A DNA stretch of 7,421 nt from Bacteroidota bacterium. GTDB taxonomy: Bacteria > Bacteroidota > Bacteroidia > Bacteroidales > PUMT01. The translations under genes and the position numbers were made by a program. The stretch is taken from contig PWPZ01000154.1 in NCBI GenBank assembly GCA_003556985.1, positions 1 through 7,421 on the forward strand, written 5' to 3'. Each line of letters begins with the position of its first letter. The first letter of the stretch is position 1. Of the stretch, positions 1 to 5,849 are shown piece by piece. The notes under the pieces are model-generated. The model had not been told where the DNA came from and searched no databases. It was given only the letters and a program-made list of their open reading frames with translations.

Positions 1-54
1 CAGACCTGGAAAGCAAGCAACGTTAATCCGGTGGAAACCCTGAAATATGAATAA
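1..54 (+). CDS. C-terminal end of a probable MacB/FtsX-type ABC transporter permease (5' part outside window)
   Basis: Reading frame 1 is open from the first base and stops at TAA (52-54), giving 18 codons less the stop, ending in NPVETLKYE. An ending of the form W-(K/R)-A-x-x-x-NPVE(A/S/T)L(K/R)-x-E is typical of Bacteroidota MacB/FtsX-type permeases, where it follows the last transmembrane helix on the cytoplasmic side. Such proteins drive export or mechanotransmission of substrates, peptides or lipoproteins. Only the tail is visible, so the call rests on this short motif, and the substrate and partner ATPase cannot be seen. Confidence 0.55.
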   Translation, partial: QTWKASNVNPVETLKYE

Positions 55-122
55 CCATTACTGGATTTACGGCAGAGCCGACAACCACACGAAACGTTTT
101 TTGGTATTTGAACTGCCTTCTC

Positions 123-253
123 AAGGAGTGAGGCATTCTCAATGGGTGAAGCATTCTGAATGAATGAGGCATCTTCTAAAATGAGTGAAACATTCTGAGT
201 TAGTGAAGCATTCTGAACGAATGGGGCATCTTCTCAATGATTGAGGCACCTCT
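123..253. repeat. Nested degenerate tandem repeat, about seven 18-21 bp units in a 57-bp higher-order period
   Basis: Seven units of the form AATGAGTGARGCATTCTG start at about 123, 141, 159, 180, 198, 216 and 237. Every third unit has a longer ending, GCATCTTCT. Block 123-179 therefore aligns without gaps to 180-236 with about 10 mismatches in 57 positions by hand count, and 237-253 begins a third block. The array lies between the end of the upstream permease and the 3' end of the minus-strand methyltransferase gene. It has no identical repeats with unique spacers, so it is not CRISPR. In the rest of this 211-bp gap I see no gene and no convincing terminator. Confidence 0.85.
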
Positions 254-265
254 ATAAAGGTTTTA

Positions 266-1135
266 TTACCGGATTCTTTTTGCAATGGCACGGATATGAT
301 CCGGAGTTGTGCCGCAGCACCCCCCAATAAGGGTTGCACCGTTATCAATGCATCTCAACAGTGCTTCGGCAAATTCCTCCGGCCCCATGGAAAAAGTGGT
401 TTTACCGTCATTACCAAGGACCGGCTTCCCGGCATTGGGCTGAATTATGACAGGAAGCGAGGTTGATTTGCTGAAGAGGCCTGCCAGTTCTGCCATCTTT
501 TCCGGTTCCAGTTCACCACAGTTGGCACCCACGGCTGTAGCCCCGTACTCTTCTGCAACCCTGGCTGTTTCCTCTGCCGTGTTACCCATTATGGTATAGC
601 CGCCTTTTTCGGCCGAAGAAAATGACAGGCATAACAACACGGGCCCGTCTGATATATCCCGGCAGGCCCTAAGTGCGCAGGCCGCTTCCCGCAGGTCGCT
701 GACTGTCTCTATTATAAAACCGTCAACACCTCCCCGTTTGAGGATTTCAGCCTGTTCCATGAAATTGTTGTAAAACTGCTCTTCGGTATATTCACCGTAG
801 GGCTCAAGGAACTGGCCGGTGGAGCTTAAATCACCAAGCACCAGTTGATTCTTTGTTGCAGCCCGTCTTGCTAAATCTGCCCCTGCTTTATTGACTTCTT
901 CAATGTCGATATCCTGCCCGTGAAACTCAATATTTATGCGATTCATGGTGAGGGTATTGGTGATAAGAATATCGGCTCCGGCCCCGGTGTAATCCTGATG
1001 GACCGACAGTACGTGGCCGGGATTTACCAGGTTTGTCCTGCCACCCATTTCCGATCCCCGTTTTTCAAGCTCGGTTCCCATTGCGCCGTCAAGCAACACA
1101 ATTCGGTTGTTTTTTATCCTGTCTAATACATCCAT
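266..1135 (-). CDS. Homocysteine S-methyltransferase-family protein (stand-alone Hcy-binding domain)
   Basis: This 289-aa protein is one homocysteine S-methyltransferase barrel, the usual size for a stand-alone member. Visible motifs are LLDGAMGTELEKRG (14-27), ITNT (58-61), IIETVSD (141-147), GANCG (203-207), QPNAG (232-236) and GGCCGTTPDH (271-280). Cys206, Cys273 and Cys274 are the expected zinc ligands that activate the homocysteine thiol, and all are present. The family moves a methyl group to homocysteine to make methionine in the cytoplasm. The donor could be S-methylmethionine, betaine or a methyl-corrinoid/folate partner, and sequence alone does not decide. There are no cobalamin or folate domains as in full-length MetH, so it is either a donor-specific enzyme or one part of a split methionine synthase. 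The start is the ATG at 1135. The gene is divergent from nadA. Confidence 0.9.
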   Translation of the reverse strand: MDVLDRIKNNRIVLLDGAMGTELEKRGSEMGGRTNLVNPGHVLSVHQDYTGAGADILITNTLTMNRINIEFHGQDIDIEEVNKAGADLARRAATKNQLVLGDLSSTGQFLEPYGEYTEEQFYNNFMEQAEILKRGGVDGFIIETVSDLREAACALRACRDISDGPVLLCLSFSSAEKGGYTIMGNTAEETARVAEEYGATAVGANCGELEPEKMAELAGLFSKSTSLPVIIQPNAGKPVLGNDGKTTFSMGPEEFAEALLRCIDNGATLIGGCCGTTPDHIRAIAKRIR

Positions 1136-1184
1136 AGCATATCAATTGTGAAGGCATTACATTAATCCTTTAACCTGTCCATTT

Positions 1185-1200
1185 TTACCTTTGGAGGTAA
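1185..1200 (-). promoter_or_regulatory. Small hairpin in the leader of the methyltransferase gene
   Basis: TTACCT (1185-1190) and AGGTAA (1195-1200) are perfect inverted arms around a 4-base loop. If transcription starts near 1205-1215 on the minus strand, this hairpin sits in the 5' untranslated RNA about 50 bases ahead of the start codon. It matches no riboswitch I know and could be chance. Confidence 0.3.
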
Positions 1201-1217
1201 TTTTATATTAAAAGCCG

Positions 1218-1248
1218 GAAAAATACGTTATGTTGCTAACATTAGCAA
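1218..1248 (-). promoter_or_regulatory. Candidate Bacteroidota promoter for the methyltransferase gene
   Basis: Read on the minus strand, TTG (1248-1246) is followed by exactly 20 bases and then TATTTTTC (1225-1218). This is close to the Bacteroidota pattern of a -33 TTG/TTTG and a -7 TAnnTTTG, with the final G replaced by C. It would give a leader of roughly 70 bases. The -33 element lies inside the palindrome at 1233-1248. Confidence 0.4.
1233..1248. promoter_or_regulatory. 16-bp palindrome, possible operator in the divergent intergenic region
   Basis: TTGCTAA (1233-1239) and TTAGCAA (1242-1248) are perfect 7-base inverted arms separated by CA, the layout of a site for a dimeric regulator. 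It lies between divergent genes and covers the -33 element of the candidate minus-strand promoter, so a bound protein would be expected to repress the methyltransferase gene. The regulator is not in the window, and I do not recognise the site as that of a known NAD or methionine regulator. Confidence 0.45.
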
Positions 1249-1392
1249 TTTATCAAAGGGAAATAAAAATAAATACTTTTATTGGTTTTCGCACCTGAAT
1301 GATGTTTGAATCTTGTAAAACAGGTTTGTAACATATACCAAATGGCATAGAAGAAGGCAGTTCGCATTTAATACATATATCTGTATATTTAT

Positions 1393-1400
1393 TAATTTTG
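1393..1400 (+). promoter_or_regulatory. Candidate -7 element for nadA
   Basis: TAATTTTG fits the Bacteroidota -7 consensus TAnnTTTG and lies 23 bases before the nadA start, predicting a leader of about 15-20 bases. No good -33 TTG is found about 20 bases upstream, where the sequence is A+T-rich, so support is moderate. Confidence 0.45.
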
Positions 1401-1423
1401 CAAAGCACAAGAATTTAAAAACA

Positions 1424-2347
1424 ATGGATATAATAACCGAAATTAACCGTTTAAGAAAAGAAAAAAACGCAGTCATACTTGCCCATTATTACCAGGTCCC
1501 GGAAATACAGGATATTGCCGATTTTGTAGGTGATAGCCTTGACCTGTCAAGAAAATCGGCCGATACCGATGCCGACATTATTGTTTTTGCAGGAGTCAAT
1601 TTTATGGCCGAAACGGCAAAGATACTCTCTCCCGAAAAAAAGGTGCTGATACCCGACAGGAATGCCGGATGCTCTCTGGCTGATTCCTGTCCCCCGGAAG
1701 AATTCAGGAAATTCAGGGAGAAATATCCCGACCATATAGTAGTTTCCTATGTCAATACAACCGCCGAAATAAAGGCAATGACCGATATATGTTGTACATC
1801 TACTAATGCGGTGCAGGTTATTGAAAGTATTCCCCGGGAACAGAAGATAATATTTGCGCCCGACCGGAACCTTGGTGATTATCTGAACAGGCTGACGGGC
1901 AGAAATATGGTGGTGTGGGACGGGGCCTGCCACGTACATGAGGAGTTCTCACTGGAAAGGATACTTAAATTGAGGGAGGAATATCCGGATGCAAAACTGA
2001 TAGCTCATCCCGAATGTCAGAAACCGATACTTATTGCTTCCGATTTTATTGGTTCAACTTCGGCGTTGTTAAAGTTCACCGATAGTGATCCTTCAAAGGA
2101 ATACATAGTTGCCACCGAATCGGGAATTCTCCATCAGATGAAAAAGCATAATCCCGGAAAACTTTTTCTGCCTGCTCCGCCAATCGATTCCACCTGTGGT
2201 TGCAGCGACTGCTTTTTCATGAAGATGCACACTGTTAAAAAAATCTACCACAGCCTTAATGAGGAAATATTCGAGATTGATGTCGATCCTTCAATCAGGG
2301 AAAGGGCAGTAATCCCAATTAAGAGAATGCTGGAAGTTTCGGGATAG
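1424..2347 (+). CDS. nadA: Quinolinate synthase NadA
   Basis: NadA condenses iminoaspartate with dihydroxyacetone phosphate to form quinolinate, the second step of de novo NAD synthesis, using an oxygen-sensitive [4Fe-4S] cluster in the cytoplasm. The 307-aa length fits the short form of the family. Visible motifs are LAHYYQVPEIQD (19-30), GDSLDLS (36-42), FAGVNFMAETAKIL (55-68), a first cluster Cys83 in NAGCSLADSCP, a second Cys169 in WDGACHVHEEF, HPEC (195-198), GSTSALL (210-216), and a Cys-rich end CGCSDCFFMKM (258-268), where Cys263 is the likely third ligand. The 86-residue spacing between the first two ligands matches the family. The ATG at 1424 starts just before the conserved N-terminus. 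L-aspartate oxidase (nadB) and nadC are not adjacent here. The next gene follows after 59 bp with no terminator visible between them, so read-through is possible. Confidence 0.97.
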   Translation: MDIITEINRLRKEKNAVILAHYYQVPEIQDIADFVGDSLDLSRKSADTDADIIVFAGVNFMAETAKILSPEKKVLIPDRNAGCSLADSCPPEEFRKFREKYPDHIVVSYVNTTAEIKAMTDICCTSTNAVQVIESIPREQKIIFAPDRNLGDYLNRLTGRNMVVWDGACHVHEEFSLERILKLREEYPDAKLIAHPECQKPILIASDFIGSTSALLKFTDSDPSKEYIVATESGILHQMKKHNPGKLFLPAPPIDSTCGCSDCFFMKMHTVKKIYHSLNEEIFEIDVDPSIRERAVIPIKRMLEVSG

Positions 2348-2406
2348 GGACAGGTTGAACATATAGAACAATGTTGTGTTAATAGCATAGGGTCAATATT
2401 AATAAA

Positions 2407-2757
2407 ATGCGGAAATTATTGTCATTTATCCTTATCCTGTTTACACTTGCATTGTTTTTTAACAATGCCGCCAACTGGCACTTTCACAAGCTTCCCAACG
2501 GTGTGGTAATAGAGCATGCCCATCCATATGCCACATTTCCTTCTTCCGAAACTCCCTGGGAAGAACATCAGCACAGCGATCTCGAATATCTTATACTCGA
2601 TACTGTTTATCATGCTGCACTTATTTTAATAATTGTTTATGCCGGACTGACTGTTTTTGAAAGGAAAAAAGCCCCTGCAGTTCTGTTTAAGCCGGCTTAC
2701 GTAATAAGTAACCGCTATACCGAATTACCATTCCTCAGAGCTCCTCCTTCCTTTTGA
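2407..2757 (+). CDS. Small His-rich membrane protein, copy 1 of the module (unnamed family)
   Basis: This 116-aa protein belongs to no family I can name. It has a hydrophobic N-terminal segment (about 4-20), which is either a signal peptide or an anchor, a polar loop rich in histidine (His25, 27, 37, 39, 54, 56) and a second strong hydrophobic segment (about 67-84) followed by the basic stretch FERKK. By the positive-inside rule the His loop is periplasmic and the C-terminus cytoplasmic. The loop holds LPNGVVIEHAHPY, and the C-terminus ends in LRAPP (110-114). Both elements recur in the paralog at 5313-5666, which shows that this is a real gene under selection. Paired HxH motifs suggest binding of zinc or a similar metal, which is inference. 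It precedes a ZnuD-like receptor and probably works with it. It may be transcribed with nadA or from its own undetected promoter. Confidence 0.85.
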   Translation: MRKLLSFILILFTLALFFNNAANWHFHKLPNGVVIEHAHPYATFPSSETPWEEHQHSDLEYLILDTVYHAALILIIVYAGLTVFERKKAPAVLFKPAYVISNRYTELPFLRAPPSF

Positions 2758-2812
2758 TCCGAAAGATGCTTCCCGGAACCACAGGATCGGATATTGAAAC
2801 CGATGCTATAAG

Positions 2813-2830
2813 GCTGGTTATGTAACCGGC
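2813..2830. promoter_or_regulatory. Imperfect 18-bp palindrome in the gap before receptor 1
   Basis: GGTTA (2816-2820) and TAACC (2823-2827) flank TG. The symmetry extends outward to GC and GC, with one position that pairs only as a G-U wobble in RNA. It lies in the 197-bp non-coding gap (2758-2954) between the small His-rich gene and receptor 1. That gap also has a weak ATCGG/CCGAT inverted repeat (2786-2804), but no clear promoter or terminator. It could be an operator or a small RNA hairpin. Confidence 0.3.
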
Positions 2831-2954
2831 AGATCCATTCAGGTAGTTATTGCGAAACCTTAACACATATGTTGCTGCCTTAATCAGCCTTAAATGTGAG
2901 GGAAAAGATGAATCAAAAGCGGAACAAAAGAATTTTTATAAAACAAAACATATT

Positions 2955-5183
2955 ATGAGCAAACGGATTATTTTAATTACGGTAATTTTCGGATTATTTT
3001 CCTTAACCGCCCTTAAAGGGCAGAGGGAGACCGATGCCAATGTTTTCGGTCATGTTGTAAGTGCTGAGGACGGCGCCCATATTCCTTTTATAAATGTAGT
3101 AATTCAGGGTACGCGGATAGGTACCATAACCGATGCTTCAGGTCATTACATGCTGACGAATCTCCCCGAGGGCCGGCATACACTCGTTGTTAAGGGCATG
3201 GGGTACGAAACCGAATCGGTTGATTTTGAAATATCGGCCAACCAGAGCATTGAAATAGATGTTGAAATAGATTATACAGGGGTGGATCTGGATGAGGTGG
3301 TTATCACCGCTTCCCCGACTGCAAGCGGCTTCAGGTATCAGCCCGATATGACATACATGGGGGAAGACCTGCAGAGAAGAAGCGAAGCTTCCTTCGGGGA
3401 AATGCTGAACCGTGAGCCAGGGGTCGCAATGAGATCTATGGGTTCTGCACCCGCCCGCCCCGTGATAAGAGGAATGGACGGTGACAGGATACTTGTGCTC
3501 GAAAACGGCGAACGCATGGGTGATATTTCCGAAACCTCGGCCGATCATACTATCTCCCTTGATCCTATGGTGGCAAACCGGCTTGAGGTTGTGAGGGGTC
3601 CGGCCAGCCTCCTGTACGGCTCAAGCGCCCTTGGAGGGGTGATAAACCTGATGACTACCGATATTCCCGACCGTTGGGATCCCGGTCCGGCGGGCGTTGT
3701 ATCATTGCAGGGAGCCTCGATGAACAGCATGGGAGCGGGCTTTGGCCGGTATACCTGGGGAAATGATAACCTGGCATTTACAGGAAGAATTGCCTATCGT
3801 CAGGCAGGCGATATAACCACACCTGCCGGATTGGTAATGGGGACTTCTATGAACAACCTGGATGCTTCCGCAGGAGCGGGATTTGTATCGGGAAGATCGA
3901 CCGGAGGCGTAAGCTTTTCGCTGACCGACATGGCATACGAGATCCCTGAGAATGTAACCACTGCCGATGAGGGAGTGGAGTTACTGATACAGCGCCAGGC
4001 ACTGCAGGGAAGAATAAATTTTCAACGAAACGGTTTCTTTGACAGGGGCCAGTTCAGATTCAATGCCACCCGCATGTATCAGCAGGAAATAGAATATGAG
4101 ATTGAAGACGGGGTGCGTGATGAGGATGTGGAAATTGAGTATAGTAAATATGCCCTCAGTTCAACATATACCGTGCAGCACAAACCCTTTGAATTCTTTG
4201 ACCGGGGTGCCGTCGGACTGAATCTGCACGCTCATAACCTTGATGTAGGCGGTGATGAAGCCTACACACCGGGAGAAAGGAGAATAAACCTTGGTGTTTT
4301 TACTTTCCAGGAAATTCCGCTTTCGCGGACAATGAGGCTTCAGGCCGGACTAAGGCTTGATTTTCAGCATACGGGAGCCCTGCCGAACGAACTGTTTCCC
4401 CAGGCAAGCAGTACCAGGAACGCCATTAATTATACCGGTTCAATAGGATTTAATCACCGGCCGGTCGATGGACTGGAGGTCGGCGGACAGTTTGCGCGGT
4501 CTCACCGCAACCCGTCGGTTGAAGAATTGTTTGCCGATGGCGCCCATCTGGGTCTGGGTGTTTACGAAATCGGCAACCTGGATCTCAGGGATGAGATTGG
4601 ACAGGGGGCAGATGTTTTCATGAGGTGGAATAATGGTTTCATCGATTTTGAAGTTGCCGGATTCATTAATTATTTCAGGAACTATATAATTTTTGAGCCA
4701 ACCGGTGATATTGATCCGGGTTCCGGCTATCCGGTTTTCAGATACACCAGCGACGAAGCAAGGCTGATGGGAGCTGAACTGTCGGCCCTTCTGCGTCTCC
4801 ATGAAAATCTTGAGCTCACACTTGGAGCCGATTATGTTGATGGCCGCAGGATACACAATGGCAGCTTCTATCTGCCTCATATCCCTCCCCTGAGGTTTAT
4901 GGCCGATGCAGAGTATGATTTCGGACGGGCATGGATAGGAGGGAGGTTTCATAGGGCTTCCAGCCAGACCAGGATAGCGCCTGAGGAGGAAGTTACCGAT
5001 GGGTATAACCTGCTCGGGCTATCTGCAGGATACCGTCTTGACTCGCCGGTCAGGCAGGTTATCCTGCTGCGCATAGATAACCTTCTGGATGAGAGTTACA
5101 GGGATCACCTGTCAAGAATAGAGGACCGGAATGTGCTAATGCCGGGAAGAAATTTTACCTTGTCGTACCGCATGTTTTTCTGA
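2955..5183 (+). CDS. TonB-dependent outer-membrane receptor, ZnuD-like, copy 1
   Basis: The 742-aa protein has a signal peptide (1-22, MSKRIILITV..., basic then hydrophobic), a carboxypeptidase-regulatory-like domain (about 29-107; VFGHVVSAEDG, PFINVVIQGT, DASGHYML, VVKGMGYE), a TonB-box-like DEVVITA (113-119), a plug (about 125-235, with PVIRGMDGDRIL, SADHTISLD, VVRGPASLLYG, GGVINL) and a 22-strand-type barrel ending in aromatic YRMFF. Plug and C-terminal segments (RSHRNPSVEELFADGAH, EIGNLDL, RIDNLLDESYRDH, MPGRNF) match my memory of ZnuD zinc receptors, including a plug Asp197-His198 pair. A metal or metal-chelate substrate is therefore likely but not proven. The reading frame extends upstream to a TTG at 2850, but the ATG at 2955 is chosen because it starts a clean signal peptide. 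It pairs with the upstream His-rich gene. Confidence 0.93.
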   Translation: MSKRIILITVIFGLFSLTALKGQRETDANVFGHVVSAEDGAHIPFINVVIQGTRIGTITDASGHYMLTNLPEGRHTLVVKGMGYETESVDFEISANQSIEIDVEIDYTGVDLDEVVITASPTASGFRYQPDMTYMGEDLQRRSEASFGEMLNREPGVAMRSMGSAPARPVIRGMDGDRILVLENGERMGDISETSADHTISLDPMVANRLEVVRGPASLLYGSSALGGVINLMTTDIPDRWDPGPAGVVSLQGASMNSMGAGFGRYTWGNDNLAFTGRIAYRQAGDITTPAGLVMGTSMNNLDASAGAGFVSGRSTGGVSFSLTDMAYEIPENVTTADEGVELLIQRQALQGRINFQRNGFFDRGQFRFNATRMYQQEIEYEIEDGVRDEDVEIEYSKYALSSTYTVQHKPFEFFDRGAVGLNLHAHNLDVGGDEAYTPGERRINLGVFTFQEIPLSRTMRLQAGLRLDFQHTGALPNELFPQASSTRNAINYTGSIGFNHRPVDGLEVGGQFARSHRNPSVEELFADGAHLGLGVYEIGNLDLRDEIGQGADVFMRWNNGFIDFEVAGFINYFRNYIIFEPTGDIDPGSGYPVFRYTSDEARLMGAELSALLRLHENLELTLGADYVDGRRIHNGSFYLPHIPPLRFMADAEYDFGRAWIGGRFHRASSQTRIAPEEEVTDGYNLLGLSAGYRLDSPVRQVILLRIDNLLDESYRDHLSRIEDRNVLMPGRNFTLSYRMFF

Positions 5184-5207
5184 TATCTCCCTGGTTTTCC
5201 GCTTTTG

Positions 5208-5222
5208 TTTATAATTTATAAA
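5208..5222. promoter_or_regulatory. A+T-rich 15-bp palindrome upstream of module 2
   Basis: TTTATAA (5208-5214) and TTATAAA (5216-5222) are perfect arms around one T. It lies between receptor 1 and the second His-rich gene, about 20 bp ahead of that gene's candidate -33 element, a plausible place for a regulator site. The base composition is so A+T-rich that chance symmetry is a real alternative. Confidence 0.3.
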
Positions 5223-5240
5223 AATTACCCATATTCAGGT

Positions 5241-5272
5241 ATTGTCAGGCTGAAATTCTTATTTTATATTTG
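5241..5272 (+). promoter_or_regulatory. Candidate Bacteroidota promoter for module 2
   Basis: ATTG (5241-5244), 20 bases, then TATATTTG (5265-5272) is an exact match to TAnnTTTG at the expected spacing from a TTG-containing -33 element. Transcription would start near 5279, giving a leader of about 35 bases before the ATG at 5313. This is the best promoter in the window and indicates that module 2 has its own transcription start. Confidence 0.65.
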
Positions 5273-5312
5273 TCGCTGTTAATGTTATAACACTGTTTTG
5301 ATACAGTAACAT

Positions 5313-5666
5313 ATGCCGATGAAGAGAGTATTGCTCCTGATAATGGTTTTCCCGCTTTGCCTCATGCTGTTCAATAATTCAGCATTCCGGCACCAGCATA
5401 TTCTTCCCGACGGCCAGTTGATAGAGCATGCTCATCCCTTTCAATCAGATTCGGAAAAATCAGGGCCCGGGCACCATCATACCAAACAGGAGTTTATCCT
5501 GTTTATGGTCATCTCCGATTCTCCGGCAATTCTGATGTTCGGCGGACTTTTGCTTGCTGTTTTCCGTATACTTGAGAATGATCTTAAAGTACTTCAGCCG
5601 GGAACCTTTTTTCCCGTGCATGCTGTTTTATCTAAACTTCTGAGAGCCCCTCCAGCCATTTATTAA
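5313..5666 (+). CDS. Small His-rich membrane protein, copy 2 of the module (unnamed family)
   Basis: This 117-aa paralog of the protein at 2407-2757 has the same layout: basic N-terminus and hydrophobic segment (about 5-21), His-rich loop (His27, 29, 39, 41, 54, 55, 56), second hydrophobic segment (about 61-84), and LRAPP at the same residue positions (110-114). Shared elements are LFNN/FFNN, HxHxLP(N/D)G, IEHAHP(F/Y), a second His cluster (HHHTKQE here) and LRAPP. The rest differs strongly, so the shared parts are probably functional. The predicted topology puts the His loop in the periplasm. Met1 (5313) or Met3 (5319) could be the start. It is followed after 183 bp by the second ZnuD-like receptor. 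A role in metal binding, sensing or hand-over is inference. Confidence 0.87.
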   Translation: MPMKRVLLLIMVFPLCLMLFNNSAFRHQHILPDGQLIEHAHPFQSDSEKSGPGHHHTKQEFILFMVISDSPAILMFGGLLLAVFRILENDLKVLQPGTFFPVHAVLSKLLRAPPAIY

Positions 5667-5668
5667 TA

Positions 5669-5700
5669 ATACTGTGTAAGTCCGCCGCCGGCAACAGTAT
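5669..5700 (+). promoter_or_regulatory. Stem-loop 1 in the leader of receptor 2
   Basis: ATACTGT (5669-5675) pairs perfectly with ACAGTAT (5694-5700) around an 18-base G+C-rich loop. It begins three bases after the stop of the His-rich gene. No T-run follows, so it is more likely an RNA-stabilising or regulatory structure than a terminator. Confidence 0.4.
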
Positions 5701-5712
5701 CGACTGTCCCCC

Positions 5713-5744
5713 TGTTTTCCGCAAGCTTAAGGCTCCGGAAAACA
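5713..5744 (+). terminator. Stem-loop 2, possible attenuator or weak terminator before receptor 2
   Basis: TGTTTTCCG (5713-5721) pairs perfectly over 9 bases with CGGAAAACA (5736-5744). The 14-base loop can form a further AGC/GCT stem. The hairpin is followed by AATTTT, a short U-run. This could end part of the transcripts after the small His-rich gene and so lower receptor 2 relative to it. The U-run is weak and the stem is not very G+C-rich, so an antiterminated or processing structure is equally possible. Confidence 0.45.
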
Positions 5745-5777
5745 ATTTTCCTAAAACCAGTTATCAACTATCTGACC

Positions 5778-5806
5778 GGCAGGGAAAGAGAATAATGAAT
5801 CCTGCC
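5778..5806 (+). promoter_or_regulatory. Stem-loop 3 in the leader of receptor 2
   Basis: GGCAGG (5778-5783) pairs with CCTGCC (5801-5806) across a 17-base A-rich loop. It ends 43 bases before the receptor 2 start codon. It is the third inverted repeat within 183 bp, which argues that this leader is structured. Taken alone, a 6-bp stem could be chance. Confidence 0.3.
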
Positions 5807-5849
5807 AACGATTTTTCCGCCCGCCGGCTTAAAATATAAATGGACCAAA

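Noticed and set aside
123..253. CRISPR array
   Set aside because: Units follow each other directly without unique spacers, are degenerate, and no cas genes are nearby.
139..348. Small minus-strand protein with SECFTH repeats
   Set aside because: The repetition is a by-product of the tandem DNA repeat. The frame overlaps the 3' end of the methyltransferase gene, and the unit lengths are not all multiples of three.
1186..1193. Plus-strand promoter element TACCTTTG far upstream of nadA
   Set aside because: It fits TAnnTTTG but has no -33 partner, lies 230 bp from nadA, and is part of the small inverted repeat at 1185-1200. The nearer element at 1393 is a better choice.
2850..2954. In-frame 35-codon extension of receptor 1 from a TTG
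   Set aside because: The ATG at 2955 starts directly at a typical signal peptide. The extension would place a polar, charged stretch before it and has no counterpart in receptor 2.
5191..5201. Shared GTTTTCCGC after receptor 1 and within stem-loop 2 as a sign of duplicated non-coding sequence
   Set aside because: The match is under a dozen bases and lies at non-corresponding places of the two modules, so chance is the simpler explanation.
5669..5806. Cobalamin riboswitch before receptor 2, suggested by GACTGTCCCCC and CCTGCC
   Set aside because: The fragments are in the wrong arrangement, the conserved core GCCACTG and a proper B12 box are absent, and the receptor resembles ZnuD rather than BtuB.
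5840..5849. Alternative start ATG at 5840 for receptor 2
   Set aside because: It is in a different frame from the receptor and leads to a short unrelated peptide.
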